NCBI GenBank assembly: GCA_964493995.1
Contig: CAZBQD010000035.1
Coordinates: 1-22,298, forward strand
DNA length: 22,298 bases
Direction of reading: 5' to 3'
Source of the DNA: GCA-002282575 sp964493995
GTDB lineage: Bacteria; Pseudomonadota; Gammaproteobacteria; Thiomicrospirales; Thiomicrospiraceae
Below, piece by piece: positions 21,367 to 22,298 of the stretch. The notes below the pieces were generated by a model. It did no database searches. It worked only from the letters and a program-made list of their open reading frames with translations, and was not told the DNA's origin. The translations under genes were made by a program, and so were the position numbers. Position 1 is the first letter of the stretch, and every line of letters begins with the position of its first letter.

Positions 21367-22298
21367 TTATTGCGTGGCTTTAGCAGCCAATGATGCTGGT
21401 GGCCAGTTTTCGAGCTTCATACCCAAAGACAACCCACGTTGAGCCAAAACGTCTTTGATTTCTTGCAAAGATTTTTTACCCAAGTTAGGTGTTTTTAGTA
21501 GCGCGCTTTCTGCACGTTGCACCAAGTCACCAATATAAAAAATATTCTCAGCTTTCAAGCAGTTGGCTGAACGAACGGTTAATTCCAAATCGTCCACTGG
21601 CTGTAAAAAGACTGGTTCAAACTCAATTTCCTTAACACCGGTAGTTTTAACATCGGTATAAGTCATGTCGACAAAGGCTGATAATTGAACATGCAAAATA
21701 GTCGCTGCCTGACGAATCACTTCTTCAGGATCTAGGGTACCATTGGTTTCGATGTTAATGATCAACTTATCTAAGTCTGTCCGATTCTCTACACGTGTAT
21801 TATCAACCGCATAGCTAACCGAAACGACTGGAGAGAATGAAGCATCCAAACGCAGTACACCAACCGGTGAGGTCTCACCTTCACGATAGCGTTGATTAGC
21901 TGGCGAATAACCACGACCACGTTGCACTTTTAACTGCATAGACAGTTTAGCACCTGCTTCTAAATGAGCGATCACGTGATCTGGATTAACAATTTCCACA
22001 TCATGCGATAATTCAATATCACCTGCGGTAACCACACCAGCACCTTGCTTATTCAACGACAAAGTCACTTCGTCGCGTGAACCCATGGTTAAGGCGATGC
22101 CTTTGAGGTTCAACAAGATTTCTAGCACGTCTTCGCGCACGCCATCAATGGTCGAAAACTCATGCAACACATCATCAATTTGCACTTCTACCACAGCACA
22201 ACCGGCCATAGAAGACAACAAAATACGACGCAACGCATTCCCTAAAGTATGACCGAAACCGCGTTCAAGCGGTTCCAGTGTTACTTGACTATGTGTGC
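21367..22298 (-). CDS. rpoA: RNA polymerase alpha subunit, 5' end cut by window edge
   Basis: RpoA is the alpha subunit that nucleates polymerase assembly (N-terminal domain) and contacts UP elements and activators (C-terminal domain). The frame runs in from the window edge: the first visible residues are THSQVTLEPLERGFGHTLGN, so about 20-25 N-terminal residues are missing; an apparent start at 22233 is internal. The TDLDKLIINIETNG segment ends the N-terminal domain, a linker with EIEFEPVFLQPVDDLELTVR follows, and the C-terminal domain has NCLKAENIFYIGDLVQR and TPNLGKKSLQEIKDVL. The sequence is normal for gammaproteobacteria. Confidence 0.98.
   Translation of the reverse strand, partial: THSQVTLEPLERGFGHTLGNALRRILLSSMAGCAVVEVQIDDVLHEFSTIDGVREDVLEILLNLKGIALTMGSRDEVTLSLNKQGAGVVTAGDIELSHDVEIVNPDHVIAHLEAGAKLSMQLKVQRGRGYSPANQRYREGETSPVGVLRLDASFSPVVSVSYAVDNTRVENRTDLDKLIINIETNGTLDPEEVIRQAATILHVQLSAFVDMTYTDVKTTGVKEIEFEPVFLQPVDDLELTVRSANCLKAENIFYIGDLVQRAESALLKTPNLGKKSLQEIKDVLAQRGLSLGMKLENWPPASLAAKATQ

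Noticed and set aside
1..22298. CRISPR arrays, tRNA or rRNA genes, transposases, prophage genes
   Set aside because: No direct repeat-spacer pattern, cloverleaf, rRNA-like stretch or mobile-element protein was recognised on either strand.

Overview
The window looks like chromosomal DNA from a gammaproteobacterial sulfur oxidiser of moderate GC content. The housekeeping proteins (GroEL, GroES, ribosomal protein L17, RpoA) are of gammaproteobacterial type. Two separate blocks encode inorganic sulfur oxidation: a flavocytochrome c sulfide dehydrogenase operon and soxCD. I cannot name the genus. Both edges cut genes: a di-heme cytochrome at base 1 and rpoA at base 22298.

Layout. (1) Bases 1-4827, minus strand: five tightly packed genes. 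In transcription order these are a CydA-like membrane protein with a fused C-terminal cytochrome c domain, a second polytopic membrane subunit, a mono-heme FccA-like cytochrome, an FccB-like flavoprotein, and a di-heme c4-like cytochrome that runs off the window. Together they look like a complete route from sulfide through c-type hemes to an unusual membrane redox complex. (2) Bases 4975-6744, minus: an ABC exporter half-transporter. (3) Bases 6883-8997, minus: groES-groEL with a sigma-32-like promoter and a 97-bp palindromic element between the two genes. (4) Bases 9180-13163, minus: plsC-like acyltransferase, gmhB-like phosphatase, the bifunctional NAD(P)HX repair enzyme, and a MidA-family methyltransferase. 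(5) Bases 13410-15828, plus: soxC-soxD, sulfane dehydrogenase, ending in a strong hairpin. (6) Bases 15964-19460, plus: moaA-moaD-moaE-moeA-moaC for molybdenum cofactor synthesis. (7) Bases 19471-20917, minus: a TatD-type hydrolase and TcdA, converging on moaC with a 10-nt gap. (8) Bases 20941-22298, minus: the end of the rpoA-rplQ operon and its terminator.

How they work together. SoxC needs molybdenum cofactor, and the adjacent operon supplies five of the steps, so blocks 5 and 6 form a functional pair. Block 1 feeds sulfide electrons into c-type cytochromes. The CydA-like and c-heme fusion could be a cytochrome c-linked terminal reductase of the bd superfamily, which is the least conventional system in the window. 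No RNA gene, CRISPR array, transposase or prophage gene was recognised, and no gene-free stretch exceeds 300 bases.
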